This document shows positions 42,956 to 54,110 of a DNA stretch of 64,000 nt, in pieces. Each line of letters starts with the position of its first letter. The first letter of the stretch is position 1. The notes beneath the pieces are model-generated. The model was not told the origin of the DNA. It searched no databases and saw only the letters and a list, made by a program, of their open reading frames with translations. The translations under genes were made by a program, and so were the position numbers. Source of the DNA: Cryptomeria japonica. Lineage: Eukaryota; Streptophyta; Pinopsida; Cupressales; Cupressaceae. Location: positions 819,916,396-819,980,395 of the forward strand of contig NC_081414.1 in the NCBI RefSeq assembly GCF_030272615.1, given 5' to 3'.

Positions 42956-44249
42956 TTAATTCATTGGTGCAGGATTCTCCACTTTTGTTGAAGGAACAGT
43001 TTCTTCTCCAAGTGAGTCGTCACTCTTCTTCTTCCATATTCGATTCATTTCTTCTCTGGTTTCTTCAACATTAACTTTCTGCTTTCCTTTTTGATCTTTA
43101 GAAGTGTTGAACGATTTACTCTTTCTGGATCTTCAAAATTTTGCCAATTGTCCCGGTTTGTGATAGTGATAGCAGGCCATACCAGATGATTTCCAAGGTC
43201 CTACATTACCTCTCCTAGTTCTTCTTCTGCAATTCATAGCCACATGACCAAAGTTGTTACAGATGGTGCAAATGACATTTGTTGCCTTTTCCATCTCAAA
43301 TGGACTAAATCGGTTGCCGTAGGGTCTTTGCGAGTTCATGTTGACCCAGTTGTCAAAATTTCTCATCTAGTTTCCATTTGGTCTTGAATGCATATGTGGT
43401 ACAAGATTATTCACTCCATATCTGCATTCAACTGATCTATGTCCATACATTTTACATGTGAAGCAATGACCTTCAAATTTATTGGACACATACCTAGCAT
43501 TAGTATTGTAGCTTGCATTTCTATTAGGTTTGTCTCTACAAACATTTACAGTGTGACCAGGTTTATGACAAACAAAACAAACAAGTTTAAAGACCTTCTT
43601 ACCGGTAGGCTTTTTGGCCTTAGGAGCAGATTTATTCTTAAGAGTGTTTCTCTTGGTATCGGAGAATTCACCTTTTTCAGATGTGTGAAAACCAAGTCCA
43701 GAGGTACCACCATTCATCCTTTGTGATTGAATTTGTTCTTCCAGCAAGATATAACCTATTGAACTTCTCCAATTTCCCATTTGCTTTAGTGAGCTATCTG
43801 GTGAGATCTTCATTATGTTTTGACAAGTTCTCTCTCAGAGATGGTGCTAATTCAAGATCTAGCTATAGGTTCTATTTTTCTTCTCTTTTTGCATTCAAAT
43901 GCTCATTCAAGGTAGCATTCTCTCGCTTGATTTTGGCAATCTCATTATCTCTTTCTTTGGTGAGGTCTTCAACAGTTCTCCTGGCTTCCAGTTCCCAACT
44001 CATGTGGATATTAAGACCTTCTAGCTCTCTCCTCAGATTTGGCTTTTCACTGTTTAGTTTTTCAACTTTCTCAGCTAAAGCATCAATATTGGCCTCATCT
44101 GAAGAACTATTATCAGATATTTTTAATAGTTGTTCAGTTAGCTCTCTTCTTTTGACTTGAGAAGCTTTCGGTTTGACCCTTAGGGTTTCAAGCTCATTCC
44201 TACTAGCCTCAAGCTCTCTAGCCATCTCAAAGTAGCTCATATCCCCCAT
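42956..44249 (-). pseudogene. ORF1 of element D: coiled coil plus zinc knuckles
   Basis: ATG at 44249 (MGDMSYFEMARELEASRNEL), stop TAA at 42956-42958. The N-terminal 150 or so residues are coiled coil (LAEKVEKLNSEKPNLRREL; LEARRTVEDLTKERDNEIAK). Three good CCHC knuckles follow: CFVCHKPGHTVNVC, CFTCKMYGHRSVEC and CTICNNFGHVAMNC. A fourth, CYHYHKPGQLAKF, has lost its second Cys, its His and its last Cys. The C-terminal tail (EEMNRIWKKK) parallels E ORF1. Stops and at least one frameshift lie in 43870-43370. It has no UBN2 capsid domain, like E. Confidence 0.78.
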
Positions 44250-44297
44250 GATAGATTTAGGGTTTTCTTCCAAGTGATTAGGCTTTAAGAAAGTTAG

Positions 44298-44309
44298 GCT
44301 CCAATACCA
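44298..44309 (-). other. Primer-binding site of element D
   Basis: Minus strand TGGTATTGGAGC, a variant of the initiator-Met PBS, two bases inside the 5' LTR. Confidence 0.8.
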
Positions 44310-44311
44310 AT

Positions 44312-45408
44312 TGATGGAATTGTAAAGCACTAAGAGGGGGGGGGGGGGGTGAATCAGTGACACCAAAAATAGTACTGCTTTAAACACTAACCGATAGATA
44401 AACTTAACAAGTTTGTTAAACAATATGCATGCACTAAAAAATGATATAACAACATCCACCATAACACAAGTGTTTATATGTGGAAAACCCAAATAGGTAA
44501 AAACCACGGTGAGATGGGACTCACAAGCTAAGTATCTGTAGTAATGGATAACTGACTAGTTATGGTCTACAAATACTTTGCTAGGAGTGAATCCTATTAA
44601 AGATCCCAAAGCTTAGTTAAAAGCTATACCCTGTAAAAGGTAGTACCCTAAAAGGAGTAACCTCGGTGGAAGATTTCTAAATCCAAACTAATGGATCACC
44701 CAGTTAGAGGATTTGAACAATAAAGCTTGTTAGAGCTTACCCAGTTAGGGGATTTGATTGTTGCAGTGATTAGAAAACAATAGGTGATGTGATCTAGTAG
44801 TAGCACAAATTTCTTGTATAGATCCTCTTCTGTGCACTTGAATCCTCTTTACCAACATACTTTGTGACTTAACACTTCTGCCTTTACACATAGTATATCA
44901 TTTTCGCTCATACAAAATAATTCATTTTGATGTAAATATATAGACATTTTAGATTTCATGTCGGCCTCTAGAAATCATAACACAATTACCTAGGTGCACT
45001 GTATCTAGTCAAGTGATCATAACTCATCACAAAAATACCGCCAAATCTTGTTGGTAAGGATAACTCATCACGACTCGTGATAACTCATCACATAATTAGT
45101 GAATACCAGTTGGAACTATCAATATCGATTGGAGTTAAATGTATAAACCATTATCCTTGATGCTCCTATGATAATATCCGCTTGGATCTTCATGTTGCTA
45201 CCGAGTTATGTATATCCACTGGTTGTCTCCATATATATACCCATTTTCAGCAAGTACCAGCTAGAAATAAACCTCTAGTATACCAATTGTAGTATAAACA
45301 AATTTGAAGTTACACCGATAGACAATATGAATATATGTGTGTGTGTGTGTATGTGTTTCATCAATGATAACATATGATGAATTCATTACAATCATCATCA
45401 AGCCAACA
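44312..45408 (-). repeat. 5' LTR of element D
   Basis: 1,097 bp, TGATGGAATTG...CAAGCCAACA, followed by GAGGG (45409-45413). A run of 14 Gs (44336-44349) replaces the seven of the 3' LTR. TATATATATGG on the minus strand near 45230-45240 is the likely TATA, about 170 bp into U3. (TG)n lies at about 45336-45350. Confidence 0.9.
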
Positions 45409-48200
45409 GAGGGAACAACTCTCATTTCATGAATCCATGAGTGTCCCAAGAGTATATTTTATTTGAGCTCTAAATTAAGGACTTGACATACCACATCCGT
45501 TGTAACTAGCCCAAATCTGAGAGGTAAGGTGACTGTGCCCTTGGATGAGCCCTCTTCGTCATCATATGCTTTTATGGTGATAACATGTGTAGAATTCACA
45601 ACCTTTTCAAAATATCCCAATTGTTTAATAGTGTTCAATGTATAAATGTTTAGACCTGCTCCTCCATCTATCAAGACTCATTTTATTCAGTTTTATGCAT
45701 CATCGGCTTCTGTGAATGTGAGGGTATGCGGAATGAAAAGGTATCCCACCATGGCTTGAAACCGGTCCACGTTCAAATCAGTGGGTACAAAAGTCTCTCT
45801 CAAAGTCTTATCAAGGATGGATTTATGTGTGGGGGATATGCGTAAAATCTCAATGATGTAAATTATGGCGGGTGTCTTCCCTAACTAATCTATAAGGTCA
45901 TACTCATTCTTTGTGGATGAAGAGGTTGTAGTCTTGGATGGAACACCTTGCAAGGTGACTTTACCTCAAAGGGTTGTGACATTACATTTGAAGATTTCCT
46001 CTTTAGAAGATGAGGAAGATGGTCCAATGTCTTTTAAAACAATCTTACTCCTTTGGGTAGGACCTTCAGGAGTTTTATTCTTTATAATAATGATCAACAC
46101 ATGATTATCCATTGAAATGTGATTAGTAGTTAATAGTGGAATCATAATCATAGGGAGTTTTGGTATAATTAGCTTGTTTATCTATAGTTTTTTCTTTTCC
46201 CTTGTCATGTTGAGGAAATGGCTCCTTAAACATCACATGCTCTTCATTGGAGGTTCTATGTCGCCTCTGTCAATGAGATCTTGTATGATATTCTTTAATC
46301 TGTGACAATTGCTAGTAAGATGCCCTTTACTCTTGTGACATTCATAATACTCATCATCATTCCACCAATTTGGTTTTACTTTCGGCTCATATGGTGGATT
46401 ATCTGGCAATGTTATGAGCTTGTTTGCCACTAGCTTCTTAAATTTTGTTTCAATCGGTTCTCCCAATGGAGTGTACTTTCTTTGAAGTTTTGATTTCCTT
46501 TGATTGTTCACTTGATCATTTGTATTAGAAGAACTTACACCGGGTAAAGTAATCTTAGGTTTCACAACATTTGCATCTACTACCCCATCATTAACTGTGT
46601 TCTTATTTTTGTTCCAGAAATGGGGTTTATCTTTCCCATTTGATTCCTCTTTGTTTTGTTTGAAAATCTTGATGACACCTTGTTCAATGATGACTCTTTT
46701 TGTTTCCATTCCTTTCTCAATGACCTCTTTGAAGGTAGTCAAACAATCTTTTATTAGCTCATATCCAATATCCTTGTTGACATTTTGAGTGAACATTTCT
46801 ACCATTTGTTTTTGTGGTATATCACAAGAGCATCTACTAGCAAGACCTCTCCATCACTGTAAAAATGAAGAGAAAGATTCCCTATTTTTATGCTTAGAAT
46901 TACACAAGGTAGCCACTGACACATTTGTCTCAATTTTGTATGAGAAGTGTTGTATAAAAGACTCTGCTAGATCACTCCATGACTTAATTCCAAGTGGAAG
47001 TTGGGAGAACCATTCCATTGCTTGTTCACCTAAGCTTTGTGGAAACAATCTCATGAAGTTTGTTTCTTCTCTTGCTACATCAATACAAGCTGTGAAAATT
47101 TGTCTTATGTGTGCCTTAGGATCCCCTTTGCCTTTGTACTTATTAAACTTTGGTGTCACAAAATGTGGAGAGAATGGAGGCATTAGAATGATTCTATCAA
47201 ATAGGTAAGGACATATGTCCTTCATTTTATACTATTGCTTTGGTGTATTCATGTTCACCATTTGCTTTTGTAAATCCTTGATCCGTTGTTGCAAGTCATT
47301 CTTGGGTGGTGTCTTTTCTCTTTGATCTAGTCCCATGCTTGAGCCACCGGGTGGAGGAGGAGGGATATAATGCATGTATGGATGGTATTGATCATAGATG
47401 TGTTCATATGAAGAAGGAACATAGTTATATCTTGTATATGGACCACTTAGTATGGTGTTGTAATGAGGAGCACTAGGTCTAGGTCAATACATGTCATGCC
47501 CATAAGGATAGGAGGTGTCATAAGAGTGATCTTGAGTAGTGCCCCCAAATATGACACAGGGTTACCTCGTGTCATAATTTTGAATGTTTTCTTAAGCATA
47601 CTTGTATGCATTAGTATTATCTTGGGTATCATCATGGTCATTCATAGTGGTAGTTATTCTCCATGGGAAAGGATAATTGCGGGGTTGTTCATGGGAGGTT
47701 CGATCATAAATAGCATGAGAATGAGTGTATGTGTTTGGAATTTCAGGTTTTTGAAATAGGGAGGAAGGTGACTCAAGCACGAGATGCTCTTTCTTATTAC
47801 CACCATTATTAGGCCTCCTTTGTCTTGTATTAACTTGATTTATTTGGTTTGTATCATCCTCCAAAATCTGTGACATATAAAAATCATGAGGTAGTCTTGT
47901 TCCACTTTGTTCCATGACTTGTAAGAAGTACTGTCTATCCCTTTTCATGATTTATTGAACCAATTTGTTAAAATGGGGATCCATGATAGTTTCTTCATCT
48001 TCTGTAGAATCCATGGATACATTGTCATTGTCATTATAATTTCCATTGTTGTTCTCATCGTTGTCATTGTCTAGTATATTATTGTGGTTGTCAAATGGAT
48101 TGTAGAATTCCTCTCCATCAAACTCATAGGTACTCATGTTTAAAGACCTTAAAGCTTCTTCGGCTTCCCTTCTAGGCCTTTCTGAATGGGTTTCAACCAT
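45409..48200 (-). pseudogene. gag: Gag-protease of element C
   Basis: One frame from ATG 48200 (MVETHSERPRREAEEALRSL) to the D insertion at 45409, broken by roughly ten stops but with no frameshift that I can detect. It has an acidic Asn/Asp-rich N-terminus, the retrotransposon gag domain (about 47190-46700, QAMEWFSQLPLGIKSWSDL), the zinc-knuckle region CHKSKGHLTSNC near 46330 (first Cys-x2-His pair altered to YECHK), and protease LIDGGAGLNIYTLN near 45670 and LGHSWIHEMRVVPS ending at 45411. The next residues (STYHKC) are found at 15905, so D interrupted the protease coding sequence. B has stops where C has Gln, and the reverse occurs elsewhere, so the two decayed independently. Confidence 0.86.
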
Positions 48201-50623
48201 AGACTAAAGTCTTGACCAAAATGAAAGGTAGGATGAAGATGCAAAGACTATGGAAGACCAAGATGTGTATGAAGTGTAGATGAATCTAGGGTAAACTTGC
48301 AATGTCGAAGAGTGTAAGACCAAAGTATGTATATTTGAGAGTAACGTGTGGCTTCCAAAGAGATGATGGATCTCTTGATGAGGTAAGTTGACCTTGACTC
48401 AAGAACACCAAATGAGACCCTAAGATGATAGATCTTGATGTGGGAATCACCTAGTGTTGTGTTGTAGTATGTTTGCAAAGTGTGATGAGGACAAGCAAAG
48501 TAACCTTTTGAATCAAATTTGGAAAATATGTATGAGGGCTATGCAAATGAAGGAAAATGATTGACTATGTGTGACCAAGACAGGTTGAATAAAAAATGAA
48601 GCCCTATAGGAAGCAACCTTAGAAGCTCTTTGAATCTGAAAACTTAAGTCCCTTTTGTTCTCAAGAATTTTCTGTAATCTCTCAACTGCGAACGTAGATG
48701 CAATTTCAACAAACCCAGATGTGACTTCTGATCCTAGATGCAGTTCCAATAGAAATAGATGTTGTTTTTTAGGTGATAATGACAATTTTAGCTTGAAAGT
48801 CAAATACCCAATTCTGCTATGCACAGACGTAATTTCTCAACACAAGCATGGTTTGAACCGACAGAGGTGCAGTTTCTAAAAATGTGACAATTTCTTATTG
48901 ATATTTTGTTGTAGGATGCAAACACAATTTCTCAGCACAGATGTGGTTTTAACAATCACAGACATGTTTTCTGATATTTTGTGCTATTCTGTTTGGTTGT
49001 GAAGTTTGTTTAATGTGACCGAATCTAAATGTTTTTGACTCTTTTCGTGGCAAGAGGACACAATAATAGTGAAGACTCAATGTTTGAAAGTGTTTTTTTC
49101 CAAAGGATAAAAATGTTTCCAAATGTGAAATACAATGTGAAATGTTTTTGCATACACTTGAAAACATGGTAGACACAATGTTTCTTTGTTTTGCTTGAAA
49201 ATGTTTGAGTGTTTTGATCATGCAAGCACAAATCCTAGAGCTGGTTGTGACAATAGTTGTTGAATCTCACTTGGGGGGTTACCCCGAGCTATGCAATTCA
49301 GAGTAGATACTTAGATGCTTGACCCCATTGGCTCCACCCTCAGTACTCACTTCTCTAGGGCAGCCAAGCACCAGTCCCCACAAAAACTCCCTATGGCAAA
49401 CTTTGTATCTCTACTAAGAATTGTAAGAATGTGAGCCGCTTTAGAGGTCCGACCTCCTGCGCCAAGAAATAGAAGGTTTTTGGCTTCTAACAAAAAATAG
49501 TATCTAGTAAGGGCATTCATTCGGGTGGCTCTAATCAACAGTGTGTTACGCTCTGTTAAATGGAAGGTCTCCCAACCTATAGAGGTTGCACTCTATAGGG
49601 TTTATGGGGAGTCATAACGTTGTTATAGTAGCATGTAACACTCGTTGCTTGCAAATTTCATCACAAACACTTTTATTTATAGTGGCTTGGAAGAGCTTGG
49701 CTTTAGCCCATTACCACTTGGGTCGTTCCCTCTCACTTGGCCTTATGGGATACTCGGGAGGCAAACCCTTTAGAAGGTAAAACAAAAAGAGCCTGTTTCT
49801 CACACAAAAGACACTTATTAATTTTAAGACCCAAAATGAAGTATTTTCTAAACTTAAGAAGACAAAGCAAACAATCTAAAAATAAAAAATATTTGCCCAA
49901 GGTCCTGCACCAAACTTGTTAGTAGTTTTTGAAGTGATACCCCTCCTGCAAGCACACAAGTTAGGTAAATTTTAAGATCCAAAAGACTTTGTGAAATAGG
50001 GGCCTTCGACAGATGTTTTTCTCCTTTTTAAAATAGCTGCACCACTTTGTTAGTCAGATCAAAAGAGGTTAGCCCTAAAAACCAAATCTGAAAACCCTAA
50101 ATGAAAGCAAAAAATGCAAAACTAAAAACACAGATGCAGCTATACCAGACACAGACGCAGACGCAAAAACAGATCACAGATGCAAAAAGTTGAAACAGAG
50201 GTGTAGTTTCCAGATCTAGGACCTGCAAAATAGATAACAAAATGCAGACGCGATAAAAACCTGCATATATGTGAGATCTGGACATAGACATAACAATACA
50301 ACTCACATATGTGATTCCAATAACCTGTAACTGCAAATCTGAGCAAAAACCCTGCAAAAACAAAATGCAACAAAAAGCAATGCAGACGTGAAAAGAAAAG
50401 AAAAACATGGTTAGATGCTACACAGACGCAATTTTAGGATGACATGTCTACAAAAACAATAGAAAATAAAAAACACAAAAATAGAAATCACAGACGTGGA
50501 AATAAAACACAGACACAGCCAGATCTGTCGCAGACGTAGAAAAACATAGAATCGTCGCAATGTCAAACCTGCAACTTTCAAAAACACAAAATCTGCAAAC
50601 AAGATGTCAAAATAAAAGGGACA
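48201..50623 (-). other. Gag leader of element C
   Basis: About 2.4 kb, collinear with the leader of B: decayed CACAGACG motif clusters (48690-48960 and 50120-50560), the conserved block (49240-49510) and a minus-strand TATAAATA (49674-49681). No gene is supported. Most CpGs of the motif have become TG or CA. Confidence 0.7.
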
Positions 50624-50644
50624 AGAGTCCCAACGGGCGTGCCC
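50624..50644 (-). other. Primer-binding site of element C
   Basis: Minus strand GGGCACGCCCGTTGGGACTC, a mutated form of B's PBS with one extra G, four bases inside the LTR. Confidence 0.55.
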
Positions 50645-50648
50645 AAAA

Positions 50649-51410
50649 TTTATAAGGTGAAAATGGATAGTGAAAACAACAATATTGAAAGACTAACAAA
50701 GATCCAGCCACAAACCTCTAGCCTAACAATGAAAGTAATCCACCACACACAAATGAAGATACCTAAGACCATGCAAATAAATCAAATATACCATTCACAT
50801 GTCTAGTAGGGTTTCAATCTCCATTTCTTCCTATCTCCATTGATCTTATTTGATATATTTGTTCTCAGATTTTATGTGTGCAAAAGAGCTCAACAAAGAA
50901 CGAATTGTGGTTGATAGCTAGATCACAAGAAGTCTTGATTGAGATAGTTGTTATGTGATTAAATGATTAGGGTTGATAATGAAAGAAGCATCCTCTTATA
51001 TAAAGAACATTGTAGGAAATTGAGAGATAAGATTAAGAGGTGTAAAGATAAATGGTCGGCTAGGTTTAAAGGGTAGGTAGATGAAATAAGAAAATAGTGG
51101 GAGGGTAGGGAAGGGAAGAATTAAGAGATGAATGACATGTGTCATGGGTAGAAAAGGCTAATGAATTAATTAAATAAATCTTTATTTATATAGTTAATAG
51201 AGGAAGTGGGATCAATTAAATAAATATTTATTTAGAAAAAGGATAATTTAAATAAATAAAAGTATTCATTTAAATGAGGAAAGACTTAGAAGAGGATTAA
51301 TGAATTAATTAAATAAATAAAGATTTATTTAATTAATAGAAGAAAGGATAAAATAATTAAATAAATAAAAATATTTATATAATTAGACAGGACAATTTTA
51401 GGTGTCTGCA
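50649..51410 (-). repeat. 5' LTR of element C
   Basis: About 762 bp, homologous to both LTRs of B (roughly 80% by eye). The plus-strand start is TTTATAAGG where B has TGTATATGG, so the terminal TG has mutated; the other end is GTGTCTGCA. A minus-strand TATATAAG lies at about 50996-51003. Decayed U3 palindromes lie at 51155-51385. Confidence 0.82.
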
Positions 51411-53500
51411 GTAATTAATCATCTAATGCCTCAATAACAATGATAGCTAGCAGGTATCACAAAAAGAAGATATAAGGTTACAGTCAAATGCTGTTAGAGT
51501 GCAACAATCAAGAATAGATCACAGTGAATAGGAGAACATAAAGACAACTATCAATAGTAGGCACAAAAGCATTGTCAAAAGATTCATTCCCATTCAAAAA
51601 GAAATGATGATTCAATCATGCAAATACATATCAGAGCTCAATGTATGATTCTAAGACGTTCACCAAGAGCATTCACCCTATGCTCAGGGGCAATCAAGAA
51701 GCTATGAAAAGAAGAACCAAAGAGAACAATATTGAGCATCTAAAGAGGAATGAGGTACAATATGTATGTATAGAGCAGTTCCAAGTTTGAGTTAATCACA
51801 AACTAGGCCAAAGCAATGAAACTTTAGAACAATCCAAATACTAATGGGAAAGAGTAATTTGATAGTGATAGAGAGCTTCAAAAGTTCAATGCAACAGGGG
51901 ATAGTATACAGTCCATGTAAGACATAGAGGAGCCAAGATGCATTATCAAACATTGAAGAATCATATCAAAGCTTCAACATTGAACAATCAAAGCCATGAG
52001 TTTGCTAATGATGATCATAAACAATGTCAAGGCAACATTAAAGGAGAGTAAATGATCAAAGATTATAACTCCAATAAGCTTAAGGAGCAGTGAATGAGTG
52101 TTATTACATAGAATAGTTCACACTTAGAAGTATATTCTCAATTGATGCATCAAGCATAGTGATATCTCAGGCATAATGAATAGTCAGTCCAAAGTCTCAG
52201 AGGTAAAATAAGTGGATTTGTGGCAGTGATAAATTGAAGGAGCTTGCAGCCACATTTCAAAATACAATCATTATGATTATGAGTGTATAACAATCACAAG
52301 GAACCTCAAAAATAGTTTATGAGGTCAAGGTATGAGTTAGTGCAAATATACAGTCCTCACAGTACCACAAAGAGCCTACAATAGCAACCTTAGGTCATAA
52401 AAGAAAGAGAGGAATGAGGGCAGATCTGAGCCCATAAGATAGGGTGTCATACCATCGAGTCACACATGAAAACAAAGAAGCATTTAGTAGACGCGATCAT
52501 CATCAACAAGAGTGTCAAAGTAAAGGAATATACTCACATTCCCATGAAGAACAGTCATTGACAAAGATGAAGGGTTTATAGTAGCCTTAAGGTCGTAAGA
52601 TTCAACCCTCAAAGGGAAATATCCATCTATCCATAAGAGGAATCAGTCAAAGCACAAATGAGCAACATTTTTAGAAAATAACCTTCTTACCATTGTCACA
52701 TGCAATGATCTTCAAAATCCAAGCTGCCTCCGAAGGAACAATCATTAAAAACAAGAAATCATCCACATTTGCAGATCATGGAGTAGCCTAAGATCCAAGA
52801 TTAATGAGTTATAGCAGTCATTCCCATGCAAAAACAATAAATAAAGAGATTAAAGACAGTCATGGCAAGATGTAAAATAGTTACAAGAGCCCATTTAGAG
52901 CAACACAAAATTTAAGAAGGTGCAATCTTCAAAAGACAATGTTTAACAAAGTTGTAGGCTTAAACGTGTAGGTACAAAATTTGTTTTGGTGGGCTTTTCT
53001 TTTATCTTTCCAAAGCACAGTGAAATGATAATCATAACTTCACAAAATAGTCAATACATAGTAAATTACAGAGCAATTAGGTGCATGATTGAAGGAAAGG
53101 ATTGGAGTTTTGACAACTCATCATTTGTTAGAGCCAAAATTCAATTTGAATTTTGGAGGCAGATAGTATAAGTCATTCTTTCTCACTCATTTTTCTCTAA
53201 TTCTGATTTTTGAGACCTGCGGTGGCATCATTTTTTCAGACTTTTGTAACTCATTTCTTTTGAGTAATATTTAGATTTTGTGGGCAATTTTGGCCTTGTA
53301 ATGCAAGAAGATCCCAATTTTCAATAAAAGAATCTTGTTTCCTCAATTCTTTCTGTTTCAGCATTGTATGTGAGTAATTTGTAAGAATATTATGGTTTCA
53401 TCTTGAAATCATTCATTTTTATTTCATTTCTTCAATGCTTGAGTTAGGACATCTTGAAAATCCTTCATTTTTATTTCATTTCTTCAATGCTTGATTTAGG
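51411..53500. other. AT-rich sequence without recognised gene
   Basis: This flank was present before C was inserted. From 51411 to 52980 it is purine-rich on the plus strand, with no ORF worth reporting. From 53170 to 53345 there are T-rich tracts and an AATAAAAG signal-like hexamer (about 53320), then TTCTTTCTGTTTCAG, which looks like a splice acceptor. It may be an old LTR or leader, but I cannot assign it. Confidence 0.4.
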
Positions 53501-54110
53501 AACATGTTAAGGTACAGGTCTGTGGATGTATTTTTTACTTTGTTGTACTAAAATTGTGAAAACATACTTGTTTTCCTTTTTATGGACATCAAAGTGTTAA
53601 AATTTTTCATAAAAATCATTTATGCAAGCATGTGCAACTGAGTTGTGAGATGGTGGAGTTTCTTTAGTTGATTGATTTTGTGAAAATCAATAGCATTCAA
53701 AGGGTTTTATCTTTGGTGGATCACATGTTAAGCAATAGTTTTCATTTTCTGCATATCCTTTTATCCCTTTTCCCAAGTCAGAATTTTATTTAGGTTTAGG
53801 TAATAAAAAAGGAAGCCGACCTATAATCTGGAGGTCTACTCTCACAATATGATACACACAGCCTGAGAGTAGTCCCATGTTTCACGGGATTGCAGTTTTT
53901 TCACACTTGCATCGGGTGCAAATTCCCATGACAACAGTTTTTAGCACACCTGGTGGGACTGTTTTGGACTTTACAGTTCATAGAAGGTCGTCATATGCTG
54001 CCTTGGTGTGTGCAGCAATACAAATTTTTTTTGTAGTACCCCTACCCTGTTCAGACCTTTTTGACCTCGTTGACCTAGGTTGAATTTTTTGTAGCTTACA
54101 TGGATGGTTG
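53501..54110 (+). other. Possible remnant of another gypsy LTR end and PBS
   Basis: Around 53950 the sequence AGCACACCTGGTGGGACTG resembles an LTR end plus PBS, in a context like the clearer one at 58211-58230 (TTCACACCTGGCGACTC). Nothing coding follows. This is weak evidence. Confidence 0.25.

Larger units (their letters stand above)
15906..45408 (-). mobile_element. Element D: non-autonomous Sirevirus-type element, hosting E, F and G
   Basis: Spans 29.5 kb, of which about 22 kb are the nested E, F and G, leaving about 7.4 kb of its own. 3' LTR is on the left (15906-16810 plus 24830-25023), PPT at 25024, ORF2 at 33309-33439 and 39698-42492, ORF1 at 42956-44249, PBS at 44298 and 5' LTR at 44312-45408. 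Target duplication GAAGG/GAGGG has one mismatch, and the LTRs differ by roughly 7% by eye, so it is older than B, E and F. It has the same gene order and homologous ORFs as E. No protease, integrase or RT is present. Confidence 0.88.
45409..51410 (-). mobile_element. Element C: older Tat-like gypsy element, same family as B (right part)
   Basis: Host of A and D. The right part holds gag-protease, leader, PBS and 5' LTR; a 55-bp piece of its protease is at 15851-15905, and the remainder lies left of A, outside the window. Its gag, protease, leader blocks and LTR all align with B. It is more decayed, with CpG-containing motifs mostly lost. Bases 51411-51415 (GTAAT) should be one copy of its target duplication. 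Confidence 0.85.

Noticed and set aside
43681-44160. Plus-strand ORF of 159 codons
   Set aside because: Antisense shadow of the coiled-coil region of D ORF1; leucine/serine-rich as expected for the complement of heptad repeats.
44336-44349. Run of 14 Gs as a functional signal
   Set aside because: The other LTR has seven Gs at the same place; homopolymer slippage or a sequencing error is the simpler explanation.
53940-53970. Confident LTR end and PBS
   Set aside because: CACACCTGGTGGGAC looks PBS-like but nothing coding follows and no partner LTR is visible; kept only as a low-confidence note.
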